Source: Bidens hawaiensis (Eukaryota > Streptophyta > Magnoliopsida > Asterales > Asteraceae). From it: a stretch of 64,000 bases of DNA. The stretch is taken from contig JAIQDT010000226.1 in the NCBI GenBank assembly GCA_021521415.1, positions 556,501 through 620,500 on the forward strand. The letters run 5' to 3'. This document shows positions 20,441 to 31,282 of the stretch, one piece after another. Position 1 is the first letter of the stretch; each line of letters begins with the position of its first letter. Both the position numbers and the translations under genes were made by a program. The notes under the pieces are model-generated. The model was not told the origin of the DNA and made no database searches. It was given only the letters and a program-made list of their open reading frames with translations.

Positions 20441-22391
20441 CACCACCAACTGCACCTGCAGACTCCCCCTGAGCTGTGGAAGTCCCAAGAGCTTGAGTAG
20501 TTCTTGGCAACTCACCACCTGCACCTTTTGATGCATTGGGATCATCGTCTCTATCATTTCTCTTCTTTGTCCTTAACTCGTCGCCTCTACAGCTTGTCTC
20601 CCCCTGAGATGCCAAGAACTCCTTCATAGCATCTATAATTCTCCCATGTTCAACCAGGAGGGACGACTGTAGTTGATTCTCTGCTGCAAGGCGCTGAATA
20701 GCCTGGGTCTGGATAAAGTTTATCCTCGATTGCTCTGCCACGACCCGTTCAAGTGCAGCTATTATCTCCGAGTCTGAGAGGGTTGCATCGAAATCAAACC
20801 TCATGTTAGATGTGTCTTGAGTATACTCAGCAGGGATCTCGAATGTAACCAGGACATCAGAAGCAGTTGTGGACGGAACCGCAGGTGGTATCGTGACCGA
20901 CAACCCTGCAGTTGCAACGACTGTCGACTCTACAAATTGTGCCACCACCTCTGAAGGAGTAAGCGTTGAAGGTGGTAAAGACACAATCTCCGGAGTCGGC
21001 AGCTGGATAGTAGTGATTGATGGGATGCCGACAGCTGATGTAGCCACCACGGGAACTTCCGCGGCGCTTAAACCTATGACCTGTACAGATGTAGGAACAA
21101 TCGACATACCTGACAGTGCGGATGGAGCGAAACGTCCAACTCTTGAAGTCTCTCCAGCTCCCATACCTGCACCTGTCCTTTCCCGTCTTGAACGTCTAAT
21201 CAACTTGTGAATATCCTCTTCTTCTTCTTCTGACTCAGTATCATCAACTGTCCTTTTTCTCTTCCCTAACGTCCTTTCTCGTGTCACCAACATCCTTCTC
21301 GCCTCATCCATAACATCATCAAGATCTGAGTCAGCCACCGTCGTAGCTGCTCTAGTAACATTCACTTCCCGAATCTGTGCAGCAGAGACCTGCACCTCTT
21401 CTTGCGGATCAAACCGGTCCATGTCGAAGAATCCTTGGCCGCCAAATGCAGCATCAAGGTCTACATCCTCCTCAGTCGACACAACAGGCACAGCAGGTAC
21501 ATCTCGAGGTGCTCCTACCTGTCGTGGTTGAGGGTCTCTGAACTCATCCCCACGAGCTGGCACATACCCCGGGTTTACTAAGTACCCAAAGAGTGGAGTA
21601 TGCCTTGGACGCAGTTCAGGCTTGCTCCTCGCACTGGATGTGCGGCATTGAGCGAAGATACGTTTGCTCACATTCTCCACGTATCTTATTGGACGTCGTT
21701 GAGGCAACGTGGGAGCAACATGATTCAAGATCATCTGAATGAATCTTGGATACATGATGAACCTCTCACGGGCCATCGCTCTTCTCTGTCTATCAATTTC
21801 GTAAAAGACCATCTGACTAAAGCTATAACGTTTGTTATAAGTCAGAGCAGTCATTGCTGACTGCATGGTCGCACCCATACCATCAGTGCCCGCCTTCCTC
21901 CCTGACATGCAGACAATCATTACGAGCATGAGGAAGCGCCACTGATCGAGTAGGAAACCCTTCCTCCTCTGAGTATCGCCTAATGGACCAGAATAGCCCA
22001 TTCGGAGAAACGCTCCATCACGGAACGGAGCCACAAACTCTGTAGGGTCATCCCTAGTCTCCTCACCGAACCGTAAAGCCACCCGTATTTGTTCAGATGA
22101 GAACTGAACCTCTTGATTGTTGACGGTTGCTCGCATAACCGGGGGCTCAACGCGGCAATCGTATTCCACAGTCTGCCAGAAATCCTCGATATTGGGTAAG
22201 GATATCGGCAGAGTCGTAGTGATAGCGTGGAATATCCTCGAGCGAAGGAGGAATGTGATTATCTCGCGGTAATCCTCCACACCACTCGCTTCCGGGTCTA
22301 AGGTGATGAACATGTTGTGACCTGGGAAGAATTGCCTCTGATTATCTCCATCGTCACCTCCAGCACCTCCAGCACCTGCTACTGCAGCCAT
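20433..22391 (-). CDS. Element C first post-pol ('env-like' position) ORF
   Basis: 652 codons from ATG 22391 (MAAVAGAGGAGGDDGD). Residues about 20-270 form a compact, mostly helical domain (FFPGHNMFITLDPEASG, FWQTVEYDCRVEPP, YNKRYSFSQMVFYEID). Residues 290-560 are low-complexity with a basic RKRTVDD/RRSRRERT patch and Ser/Thr/Val/Pro-rich stretches. Residues about 570-625 predict a coiled coil (AALERVVAEQSRINFIQTQA). In Sireviruses this position holds the so-called env-like ORF. Here I see only one short hydrophobic stretch (FLMLVMIVCMSG) and no signal peptide, so a structural or nucleic-acid role is as likely. It lies about 2 kb downstream of pol and probably needs its own splicing or promoter. 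Confidence 0.7.
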   Translation of the reverse strand: MAAVAGAGGAGGDDGDNQRQFFPGHNMFITLDPEASGVEDYREIITFLLRSRIFHAITTTLPISLPNIEDFWQTVEYDCRVEPPVMRATVNNQEVQFSSEQIRVALRFGEETRDDPTEFVAPFRDGAFLRMGYSGPLGDTQRRKGFLLDQWRFLMLVMIVCMSGRKAGTDGMGATMQSAMTALTYNKRYSFSQMVFYEIDRQRRAMARERFIMYPRFIQMILNHVAPTLPQRRPIRYVENVSKRIFAQCRTSSARSKPELRPRHTPLFGYLVNPGYVPARGDEFRDPQPRQVGAPRDVPAVPVVSTEEDVDLDAAFGGQGFFDMDRFDPQEEVQVSAAQIREVNVTRAATTVADSDLDDVMDEARRMLVTRERTLGKRKRTVDDTESEEEEEDIHKLIRRSRRERTGAGMGAGETSRVGRFAPSALSGMSIVPTSVQVIGLSAAEVPVVATSAVGIPSITTIQLPTPEIVSLPPSTLTPSEVVAQFVESTVVATAGLSVTIPPAVPSTTASDVLVTFEIPAEYTQDTSNMRFDFDATLSDSEIIAALERVVAEQSRINFIQTQAIQRLAAENQLQSSLLVEHGRIIDAMKEFLASQGETSCRGDELRTKKRNDRDDDPNASKGAGGELPRTTQALGTSTAQGESAGAVGGDG

Positions 22392-23629
22392 ATCTGCAAC
22401 AAACGAACCAAGTTAGATAAACGTTAAGGCGTACCACAAGTTCGCTTGTTACCATGTGCGAAGTTGTGATAAAATCTGTATAGGCGAAGTTAAAGTTGGG
22501 GCGAAGTTGGGAACAACTTCGCTTCATCTTTAAGTTCGTCTAATAATTAAAAATTAAAAGGTCCAGGCGAAGTTAATGATAACTTCGCCTAAACCTTAAG
22601 TTCGCCTGAATCTGAAACGGCGACAGTAAGCAGAATCTAAGTCGGAAAATCTGATGTTTCGGTCACTTTTGACGATTGAGGATCCTAATACACATGATAT
22701 TAAGAGTATCTGGACGATCGTTTTGTTCATGACCACGTAAAAACCAGTTTTGACAATCCGTTAACAAAGGTCGATCGACCGAGGTCACGAAACAAGTCGA
22801 AACGACCTCAGATTAACATCAATGAACATTGATTATATGATATGATGACCCAACAAACCTATAAATCTGTTTGAAATCGAAGAAAGATAATCAGATGATA
22901 ATGAATTAAGTTCGCTGTGATAATCGAGATTAAGTTCGCTGATATATAAAATAATGAACGAATGACCTTTGAAAATCCTTATATAGGGGCGGAGTTATAC
23001 AGGCGAAGTTACAGTTAACTTCGCCTAGGCGAAGTTATTCACAAGTTCGCCTGTTTAACAACATCGCCTATATTTACAAGATCAACCCTTATAATTAGAA
23101 AATTTTGCAATTAAGTTCTAAAACTTCCCTTTAAGAATTAAATGACACGATCAAGTCCAAGTAACCAGTTATAAAATCATAAACTACCTAAGTACGAAAA
23201 AAACTTTTAAAAATTAAAGTATAAGGGATCAAATTTCAGTCTCGATAGGGACTACTATGTTTTAGAAAAGATCCGAACAGGAATCATACTAATTACGTGA
23301 CTGTCACATAGATCCGTGTTTAGCTGTATTATGACATAAAGAGACAGGTTGTAAGCAGGTAAATAACTTAAGATGGTTGTCATCGTTTCTGTGATACGAG
23401 TTAGGTTCAATTAAGCTCAAAAATTAAGTGGGCAATAACTCAGAGATTATGATGCCTCCTATCTATTCTCAAAGCATATTTGGCTTTCCCCAAGTCACCC
23501 CGAATTGACTTCGACTCTTAGTGTCTGATTAAGTTTGTAATTACTCTTCATCTTCTTCCCGTTCTCTTTCTTACTCCATGATTAAGAAGTCTTGATATGT
23601 TGAACTCTAGAATGTTTCAATAACTCATA

Positions 23630-23668
<39 letters not shown>

Positions 23669-24424
23669 ATAAACATTTACATAGACTTCAGAGTAGTAAA
23701 CAACTGCAAGTCCCGAATCTGGATCACTGCAGTTTCTTGAAACGCTATCTTCACGGGAATCAGAACACTTACGGGCTCGTGTATGACTGGGTAATCGCTT
23801 TTCTGCCTATCATTCGGAAAGATATATATGAAGACATGCAAAACTCGTAAGGAGTTTCCACGTAAAATCAAGTAGATTTAGTTTGTATAACATCTACTTT
23901 TACGCACCATAAAAAGCTACCATGACATACAATAACTGTCCTAAAGCCTTTTAAGCCTAATAACTTCACTAGTTAAGCACACAGAATCAGTATATCTATC
24001 ATTTTCCAAGGTTGGATCAATTTTCTGTTAAACATAGCAAACGAACTTCTTACGAAGTAGCAGACTTGAAAAATAATTTCATTTCCCTTTAAAAATTTTA
24101 ACATTAATCGCCCCGACCAAAACAAAGTCTTCAGGTAAACGGCTATCCCGAAGATCCAATGGATCAGCTGGACCGACCACATACTAGAATGTGTCCTTCT
24201 AACTAATTAATATGATCGACTAATTTTAAGCGAAAGAATGAAAACTCATCATAAACCGCCCCGGTCACTTTCAGTCCTTTGGTTAATGGCTATCCTCAAA
24301 TTCTACAAGTAGAGAATGAGGACCAAAACATATCCGAAGACAAGTCCTTCAAACTGAGGCAACCGACATATTTTTAAGCGATAGTGAGGTTTTTTTTTTT
24401 TTAAATATAATATGAAAAGCATGG
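22392..24424. other. Non-coding region of element C between pol and post-pol ORFs
   Basis: No ORF of note. It contains GCGAAGTT/AACTTCGCC clusters at 22440-22610 and 22910-23060, and an uninterrupted T run (A run on the element's strand) at about 23633-23665. A splice acceptor for a subgenomic post-pol mRNA would be expected near the ORF1 start, but I cannot single one out. Confidence 0.55.
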
Positions 24425-27181
24425 TTACTCGGGATTGATCATCCCATTCAGCTCGATAAGGTTTTGAAATCTTGTTTTGTCAAACGCTTTAGTATAAAGA
24501 TCAGCGAAATTATCAAGCGTATCCACCTTTTCAAGCACAATCAGTTTCTTCTCAGCACAATCCCGTATAAAATGATGACGTATGTCAATATGTTTAGTTT
24601 TACTGTGCTTCACGGGATTGTTAGTTACTGAGATAGCAGCTGTGTTATCAATGCAAATAGGTGTAAGTAAGAAATTCAGACCATAGTCGCGCAACTGTTG
24701 TTGAATCCAAAGAACCTGGGAGCAGCAGTTGGATGCTGCCATGTATTCTGCTTCACAGGTTGAAATTGCGACTGAAGTCTGCTTCTTGCATTGCCACGGC
24801 ACCAATCTGCCACCAAGAAACTGACATCCTCCAGTTGTTGACTTCCGACTCTGATTGCACCCTCCATAATCAGAATCTGTGTAAGCGACTAGCTCCAAGT
24901 CTCCTCCTCTCGGGTACCACAACCCCAGCTTCGGTTTGCCCTTGAGATACCTCAGTATCCTCTTCACACCCTTCAGATGAGATTCTTTTGGGTTTGCCTG
25001 AAAGCGTGCACAAAGACAAACAGCAAACATTATATCAGGCCTAGAAGCAGTTAAGTACATTAAAGAACCTATAATAGCCCGATATTGAGTTGGGTCCACA
25101 TCTGCATCACCGTCTGACTCAGCACCCAATTTGTGATTGACGCAGATTGGAGTGTCGAATGGAGTGCTGTCCTCCATCTTGAAGCGTTTGAGCACATCAT
25201 GGACATACTTGGTCTGATGAATGAACATCCCATCCTTCTTCTGATCAACCTGCAATCCTAAAAAGAAAGTTAGTTCACCCATAACACTCATTTCAAACCT
25301 CTTTTTCATGACGGCCTCAAAATCTTGACACATGGAGACTCTTGATGCAGCAAAGATAATGTCATCCACGTAGACTTGCACCAGCAGAAAGTCGCTTCCA
25401 TCTCTCTTGAAGAACAACGTGCTATCTATCTTCCCTCTTTCAAACCCATTTTCAAGCAAGTAATCTGATAAAGTTGAATACCAGGCACGAGGTGCCTGAT
25501 GTAGTCCATACAATGCCTTGCTTAACTTGTACACGTGATCAGGAAAGTCTGGGTCAGGAAAACCCGGAGGTTGCTCAACATACACTACCTCATCAACTTT
25601 CCCATTCAGAAACGCACTCTTCACATCCAACTGAAATACCTTCATCTTCTTATAAGCAGCGAACGCCAAAAACAATCTAATGGCTTCCAACCTTGCGACA
25701 GGAGCGAAAACTTCATTATAATCAATCCCCTCTTGTTGATTAAAACCTTTAACGACTAGCCTTGCCTTGTTTCTTATGATAATCCCTTTCTCATCTCTCT
25801 TGCACTTAAACACCCATTTTGTGCCTATCGCATGCACATGCTTCGGTTTTTCAACCAAAGTCCAAACTTCCATTTTCTTGAATTGAGCCAACTCTTCTTG
25901 CATAGCTTCGACCCACAAGTTGTCCTTGAGAGCCATTTGATAATTCTTCGGTTCAATCTGGCTGATAAAGCAGGTGTACAAGCATTCGTTAATTATCCCT
26001 GTCTCCTTGATGCTTGTGTAAACACAGGTGTGCTCATTCAAGCTACGTCTTGTTTGTACACCGGAGGACACATCACCAATCACATTCTCCAAAGGGTGAT
26101 CTTTATGAATTCTCGTGGTCGGAACAGAACCGACATGCAAATTGTCTTCCAAGTTAGAAGAGAGCTCGTCAATGGTTGTTTCATGCTGAGAGTGAAATGG
26201 ATTGAAAAATTCTTCTTCAGTCGAGGCAGCAGGGGTATCGACAGCATTTGATGAGGAAGGTTGACATTTATCGATCAGCTGTCGTTGTAATAGGTTTTCT
26301 TCCTCATCAAGGATCATCTTCGTAGCAACTCTCTCTTCTACTTCAGCAATATCCAAATACGGTATGTTAAAAGACTTAAAAAGTTTAACATAGTCGAAAA
26401 ACTCAGCAGGTCCGTTGCTTGGTTTTGGCGGTTGGTAACTTGTGATATCGGTGTTACACACCACCTCAACCTTGCTGGTCGATGTATTGAAGACACGTCT
26501 GTTGGGAGTCCCAACAACATAACCGACTAAGATTCCTTCATCGGCTACTTCACCAAATTTAGAATTTGTCTTCAAAATCGAACAAGGGGACCCGAATGGT
26601 TCAAGACCACTCAAGTTGGGCTTTCTCCCATGCATAAGCTCATAACACGTTTTACCAAGTCTTTTAACAGTTAAGACTCTATTCAAAACATAACAGGCTG
26701 TAGCAACAGCTTCAGCCCAAAACACCACAGGAAACTTCGAATCAGCCAGCATAGTTCTGGCTCCTTCAATTAATGTTTTGTTCTTCCTTTCAGCCACTCC
26801 ATTCTGTTGCGGTGTATACGGAGCGCTGTATTGGTGTTCAATCCCTCTCTGAAGGCAGAAGATCTCCATCTCAAAATTCTTGAACTCCGTTCCATTGTCA
26901 CTCCTGATGAACTTAACCCTTTTATCCATAACGTTCTCAACTTTGGTAATCAAACTCTTCACCATCTGAGCCGTTTCGTCTTTTGATTTCAGGAAATACA
27001 CCCACGAATATCGTGAGTAGTCATCAGTGATTACCAAGCAATAAGAAGTACCTCCTAGACTTTTTGCATTCACGGGACCGAAGAGATCCATGTGAAGCAA
27101 TTCTAGAGTACTGGCAATTGAGTTGACTTTCTTGGTGAGATGGGATTTCTTGTGCTGCTTTCCTTCTTGCACGCTATACAT
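24425..27181 (-). pseudogene. Element C pol: integrase, reverse transcriptase, RNase H
   Basis: 918 codons on the minus strand. The integrase core comes first (LLHMDLFGPV, IRSDNGTEF, NGVAERKNKTLIEGAR, all three catalytic acids present). The copia RT follows (KWVFKCKRDEKG, QLDVKSAFLNG, YVDDIIF), then RNase H (YTDSDYGGC, CEAEYMAAS, IDNTAAISV). It ends INPE at 24425. The first residues (MYSVQEGK) are an artefact of a shifted frame: relatives read from the zinc-binding CIACKKGK into KQHKKSH without a break, and here one base of a G run at about 27162 appears missing. Protease and the integrase N-terminus are thus in another frame. All catalytic motifs downstream look intact. Confidence 0.88.
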
Positions 27182-27732
27182 TTATCTTCAAAATTGAAAT
27201 TCTTCAAGGGAACGCCCAGCACAAGTCCATTCCTGACAATGTGGTTCATCTTCCGAAGATGAATGTGTCCCATTCTCCTATGCCACAATTCGGACTCCGA
27301 TTCGCTTGCTTTTGTCATAAGGCATGATTCTTCCGTGGCCATTTCAGTCGACCTCATATCCATAACATATGTATTCCTCTCACGTGGAGCCTTCATCACA
27401 ATCCACTCCTCTGGTATCTGAAAACCAGGTTGCAACACAATCGCCTCATTCTTTGTAAAATGAACGGTGTACTCCTTATCACAGATCTGCGACACACTCA
27501 GCAGATTGTGCTTCAATTCTTCCACAAAATTAACTTTCTCCAATGTCATCTTTCCGTTCGACACCGTTCCCATTCCTGTTATCTTGCCACCACTTTCACC
27601 GGCAAAGCTTACTCTCCCTCCTTGAACAGGTTTCAAATCGTGTAACAAGTATTTGTTACCCGTCATGTGCCGGGAACAGCCGCTATCTACAACCCAAAGA
27701 TTGTTGGCAGCCCTGTTCAACTGTTCCTGCAC
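27103..27732 (-). pseudogene. Element C pol N-terminus: aspartic protease and GAG-pre-integrase domain
   Basis: The segment begins just after gag, in a different frame. The protease active site is WVVDSGCSRHMTG (residues about 13-25). The GAG-pre-integrase zinc region is ELWHRRMGHIHLRKM and CIACKK. After CIACKKE the frame departs from the family and stops at 27103. The real polyprotein would continue in the frame of the 24425-27181 segment. How gag and pol are joined is not clear: they sit in different frames, and TTATTGTGCAG|GAACAG just upstream resembles a splice acceptor. Confidence 0.85.
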
Positions 27733-27746
27733 AATAAAGCAAAAGA

Positions 27747-30368
27747 TTAGAATTTAGGGACCCAAGACCAATTGGTCTTGGATCTATACATCCCAAACTT
27801 TGGCTTTCCAAAGTTAGTATCTCGATAATTCCTGTAAGTCCTATTAGGAAACCTCCTTGAAGATTGATTGTGAGGCCTTCCAAACCTTTGTGAATTGAAA
27901 GAATTATAGCTTGCGGTTTGGTTATTTGCAGTGTAAAACTGAGATTTGTTTCTATGAAAACCTGAATTAGTCACATTTTTGAATTTTAAATGGTTTTCAT
28001 TTTTAGGAGCATGATAATTACTATTAGGCTTATTCTCAGTTTTAGTAGGCCTTACACCTCTGAATCGTTGCTTCAGAGGGCAATCTGCAACTAGGTGCCC
28101 TAATTGATTACACCTAAAACAACACCTATGCTCAACCTTTTTATCAACCGGTGTTTTAGATGTCGAGGCTTTATTACCGCCCGTTCGTCTCACATATGGT
28201 GGGACGTACGGGTTTAGTGGAGTACTCTTTTTATTCGTCTTATCTTTCTCTCCACCATTGGGTAATACCACCTCATCTTTTGCCTTACCAGACTCGGATG
28301 ACTTATCCGAATCCGATGAGACTGGACTTGGATCAGAAATTTTAACACTTGAAACAGGCGAACTTGTTTCGCCTCCACTAACATTTGGTTCTTTACAAGT
28401 TACTTTAACTGGTACTGTCTGAGCAACCTCAAAGTCAACAGATTTCTGAACACTAGGGTTAAAAGTGTAATTGTGATTATAAGGTGGTGGAACCTCATGA
28501 TAACCGATTCCTCCTCTCTTAGCAGAGGAACCTTTATCACTAACAAGGTGATCAAGAATAGCAGAGGAATTTCTGAACTGCTCTAGTTTTCTATTCAGTT
28601 CCACCACTTTTACCTGGTGATCAGCAATCTGTTTTTCTCTATCAGCAATTAGTTTGGTTTTTTCCTCCAAAACTTCATAGCTTAAATCAATCACTTCAAT
28701 TTTTTCAGCAAGTTTTGTTTTTAGACTTTTAACATCTTTTTCACAAGCTTTTATTTTGACTTTATAGCTATTTTCTCTTGCTTTTGTAAAATGATGATCT
28801 TCTTTTAGGGTTTTAAATTCAGCATCCAACCTAACATACTGATCGGTTATAGTTGCTAATTGCTCAGACAAGTTTTCACATTTAGAGCATGTAGGTTTAG
28901 AACATACCTCGGAGAGCTGGTCATTAACGTCTGCCATAAGAGCTTTTTCCTCTCCGGTAACCTTCTCACTTTCTTCAATTTCTACCTTTGCCAAATTTGC
29001 CTGCTCAAAAGTTTCTTTAGAAAGCAGGTTCCAGTTGTATTCACCATCTTCTCTGGACATCATGGCACTATAATCTTTTCTACCCTCACTTTGCTGTGGA
29101 GACCTACCCTGACTTCGTTCCACACGCTCATTCCTGCATTCCTTTGCAAAGTGACCGTTTTGCTGACAATTGTAGCATCTCACCTTTGTCTTGTCAAACC
29201 CTGGCTTTCCACCGACAAACTTTCTTCCGGTCTTCCTCATAAACCGCTTCACTCTTCTTACGATCATGGCCATCTGCCATTGCAGATCCATTTCCTCCAG
29301 ATCATCAGCATCAATCTGGTCATAATCTTCATCCAACATAGCTGGATCAACAACCTTCCCTTGAATGTAGTTCTCATAGGAAGCAATGAAAGAAGCATAG
29401 AGACCAAACTGCTCTTCAGCAGACTTGACACTCATAGGCATCTTGGAGTAGTTGTTGCTGGGAATACTTGGAGAGCAACTACTCTTGCTTACCTGGGGTT
29501 GAGAACCACTCGATCCACCTGCTACATAGCAAACATCACCATTTATGTTGACTGACACATGACCCTCATGTGATGAGTTTGTGCTCGACTCTCCCTTCGA
29601 GTAGTAGGCAGCAGATTCAGTCTTTGATCCTGAGCTAGTGTTGACTTTAGCTCCATACATACCTGGATCTTGAACCTGATCCATAGGTGTCTCCTTTCTG
29701 ACCATGTTAAGCTCAAAGGTTCTGAGCTTGTTGACTGCTGTTTCTAGATCATATGTGGGAAAGTCTTTGTCTTCCCTCATCAGCACAGTGTACATCTCCC
29801 ATTTTGGTGGGAGAGCATCTAGAAGCTTCTCAACTATTTCTTCTTCTCGGTAGGAAATTGAATAGTTACTCAATTCAGTCATCAGATGGTAATATCGAGT
29901 GATAGTATCATCTAAAGATTCATTCTTCAAATACTTGAAGACTGAGAACTGGGTTTTGAGCAATTTTATCTTTGAAGCACGGATTCCTACATTCCCTTCA
30001 AATCTTTTCTCAAGAGCTTCCCAAAGCTCTCTTGCTGACGTGTACTTTCTAAACGTATGAAGGATCTCTTGTGGAAGAGCCATAGTAATAGCAGCATGAG
30101 CCTTGCTCTCGGCCTCATACATCTTTTTCTCTTCTTCTTCCATTTTGCTATACTTTTTGATTTGATCACGACCTTCATACTCCATAACTGGTGGAATATA
30201 ACCATCCTGGATGCATACCCACATCTTCGCATCCTGGTACTTGACATATTGTATGAACCGATCCTTCCATGCAACGAAATCAGTTCCATTCAGCAATCTT
30301 GGGGCCTTAGTAGCTGACCCTGCTTCAACTTCCATCTTCACTAACTCAGAGATGTTAATCGACGACAT
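27747..30368 (-). CDS. Element C Gag
   Basis: 873 codons from ATG 30368 (MSSINISELVKMEVE), open throughout. A copia Gag (UBN2-type) domain occupies about residues 25-220 (LLNGTDFVAWKDRF, MALPQEILHTFRKY, ARELWEALEKRFEG). The first zinc knuckle is CYNCQQNGHFAKEC at about 396-409, preceded by the basic RRVKRFMRKTGRKF. A Lys/Glu coiled coil spans about 490-605. The second knuckle is CFRCNQLGHLVADC near 748-761, and the C-terminus is Asn/Arg/Phe-rich. Two distant knuckles with a coiled coil between them and this length are typical of Sirevirus Gag. It forms cytoplasmic particles that package the RNA. The stop at 27747 separates it from pol. Confidence 0.9.
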   Translation of the reverse strand: MSSINISELVKMEVEAGSATKAPRLLNGTDFVAWKDRFIQYVKYQDAKMWVCIQDGYIPPVMEYEGRDQIKKYSKMEEEEKKMYEAESKAHAAITMALPQEILHTFRKYTSARELWEALEKRFEGNVGIRASKIKLLKTQFSVFKYLKNESLDDTITRYYHLMTELSNYSISYREEEIVEKLLDALPPKWEMYTVLMREDKDFPTYDLETAVNKLRTFELNMVRKETPMDQVQDPGMYGAKVNTSSGSKTESAAYYSKGESSTNSSHEGHVSVNINGDVCYVAGGSSGSQPQVSKSSCSPSIPSNNYSKMPMSVKSAEEQFGLYASFIASYENYIQGKVVDPAMLDEDYDQIDADDLEEMDLQWQMAMIVRRVKRFMRKTGRKFVGGKPGFDKTKVRCYNCQQNGHFAKECRNERVERSQGRSPQQSEGRKDYSAMMSREDGEYNWNLLSKETFEQANLAKVEIEESEKVTGEEKALMADVNDQLSEVCSKPTCSKCENLSEQLATITDQYVRLDAEFKTLKEDHHFTKARENSYKVKIKACEKDVKSLKTKLAEKIEVIDLSYEVLEEKTKLIADREKQIADHQVKVVELNRKLEQFRNSSAILDHLVSDKGSSAKRGGIGYHEVPPPYNHNYTFNPSVQKSVDFEVAQTVPVKVTCKEPNVSGGETSSPVSSVKISDPSPVSSDSDKSSESGKAKDEVVLPNGGEKDKTNKKSTPLNPYVPPYVRRTGGNKASTSKTPVDKKVEHRCCFRCNQLGHLVADCPLKQRFRGVRPTKTENKPNSNYHAPKNENHLKFKNVTNSGFHRNKSQFYTANNQTASYNSFNSQRFGRPHNQSSRRFPNRTYRNYRDTNFGKPKFGMYRSKTNWSWVPKF

Positions 30369-30832
30369 CTTTCCCGAAAAGTAAGAAACCCGAAAAAAAT
30401 CAAAAATTTTCTGAAAAGTACTGTAGGCGAAGTTACGGATAACTTCGCTTAAGCCTTAACTTCGCCGCTGATTAACTTCGCTGATGATTAACTTCGCTTA
30501 AGGTAAGCGAACTTAGGAGATAGGCGAAGTTGTAGAGAACTTCGCTGAGTTAGGCGAACTTGAGAAGGTAGGCGAAGTTGTGGATAACTTCGCTTAACCT
30601 TATATCTTCGCCGAAACCCTACGTATCCTGACGGCAACTTCGCCTGATGAACACGGACGTTTTTGCAGATCTGAAATCTGGATTTTACGAGGTTTTTGAC
30701 GGTGCAAACGCTTGAGCACGATGGTAGGAGGTAAGATTGACTCAAAAACACAGAAAACACGTCCCGCGAATAGTCGAAACGGGACGAATTCTACACCCGC
30801 GTGAATATCCCGAACCACACAATCGAGCAAAA
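30369..30832. other. Leader of element C with GCGAAGTT motif array
   Basis: The untranslated leader lies between the primer site and gag. At 30420-30650 it holds about a dozen alternating GGCGAAGTT, AACTTCGCC/T and AAGCGAACTT words in both orientations, able to pair with each other. No ORF is supported. Confidence 0.7.
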
Positions 30833-30844
30833 GCTCTGATACCA
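30833..30844 (-). other. Primer-binding site of element C
   Basis: TGGTATCAGAGC on the minus strand, two bases inside the 5' LTR, complements the 3' end of initiator Met tRNA. Confidence 0.9.
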
Positions 30845-30846
30845 AT

Positions 30847-31277
30847 TGTAGGTTCCCTGGACGGATCGCACGAGATATATCGGTCTACTCAGGTGCGGAA
30901 TCCCTGCGTAGATCGTTACGAGTATAGAACACAAACCAAACAAACACACGATTAACCGAACACACGTTATATATTATAACTCAAACACGTGACGTAATAT
31001 CACTGTTACAGACTCTCGTCCTCACGTTACAACGAACTCGAACTACTGAAACGAACTTAAACAACTGATTCTAAACCAAGCCTTAAGCTGGTATATAAAT
31101 ACACGACAACTTCGCCTGGCATGTTCAGGCGAAGTTGTCCATAACTTCGCTTGACTAAAAAGTTCGCCTGTTAAGCGAACTTGTCAGTAACTTCGCTTAA
31201 ACATACAAAACATAATTAAACATTACAGACTCGATTACAGACACTAGATTATGAACTACTGACACTATGCACCAACA
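30847..31277 (-). repeat. Element C 5' LTR
   Basis: 431 bases, differing from the 3' LTR at about four positions (one C/T near the element-B side, two in the first 110 bases, one near 31159). TATA box TATTTATATA at 31101-31092. Confidence 0.95.
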
Positions 31278-31282
31278 GTTCG
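31278..31282. repeat. Target-site duplication of element C (right)
   Basis: GTTCG, identical to 18965-18969. The reading frame of B resumes here in the phase it left. Confidence 0.9.

Larger units (their letters stand above)
18970..31277 (-). mobile_element. Element C: Ty1/copia Sirevirus (SIRE/Maximus-like), 12.3 kb
   Basis: Two 431-base LTRs (18970-19400 and 30847-31277) differ at about four positions by eye (near 0.9%). GTTCG duplications flank them. On the minus strand the order is leader with Met-tRNA site, gag (873 codons, two zinc knuckles, coiled coil), PR-INT-RT-RH pol, a 2-kb untranslated stretch, two post-pol ORFs, and repeated polypurine motifs before the 3' LTR. Large gag, post-pol ORFs and multiple polypurine tracts define Sireviruses. 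A one-base frameshift in pol near 27162 is the main visible lesion. It is the youngest member of the nest. Confidence 0.93.

Noticed and set aside
20869..21860. Plus-strand ORFs across the first post-pol ORF of element C
   Set aside because: Shadow frames of the 652-codon ORF; no similarity or start context of their own.
20433..22391. Calling the first post-pol ORF of C a true envelope protein
   Set aside because: No signal peptide, no clear transmembrane anchor and no fusion-like segment visible; position alone does not establish it.
28860..29555. 231-codon plus-strand ORF opposite gag of element C
   Set aside because: Lies entirely inside the better supported Gag frame; composition (Leu/Phe/His-rich) is typical of antisense reading.
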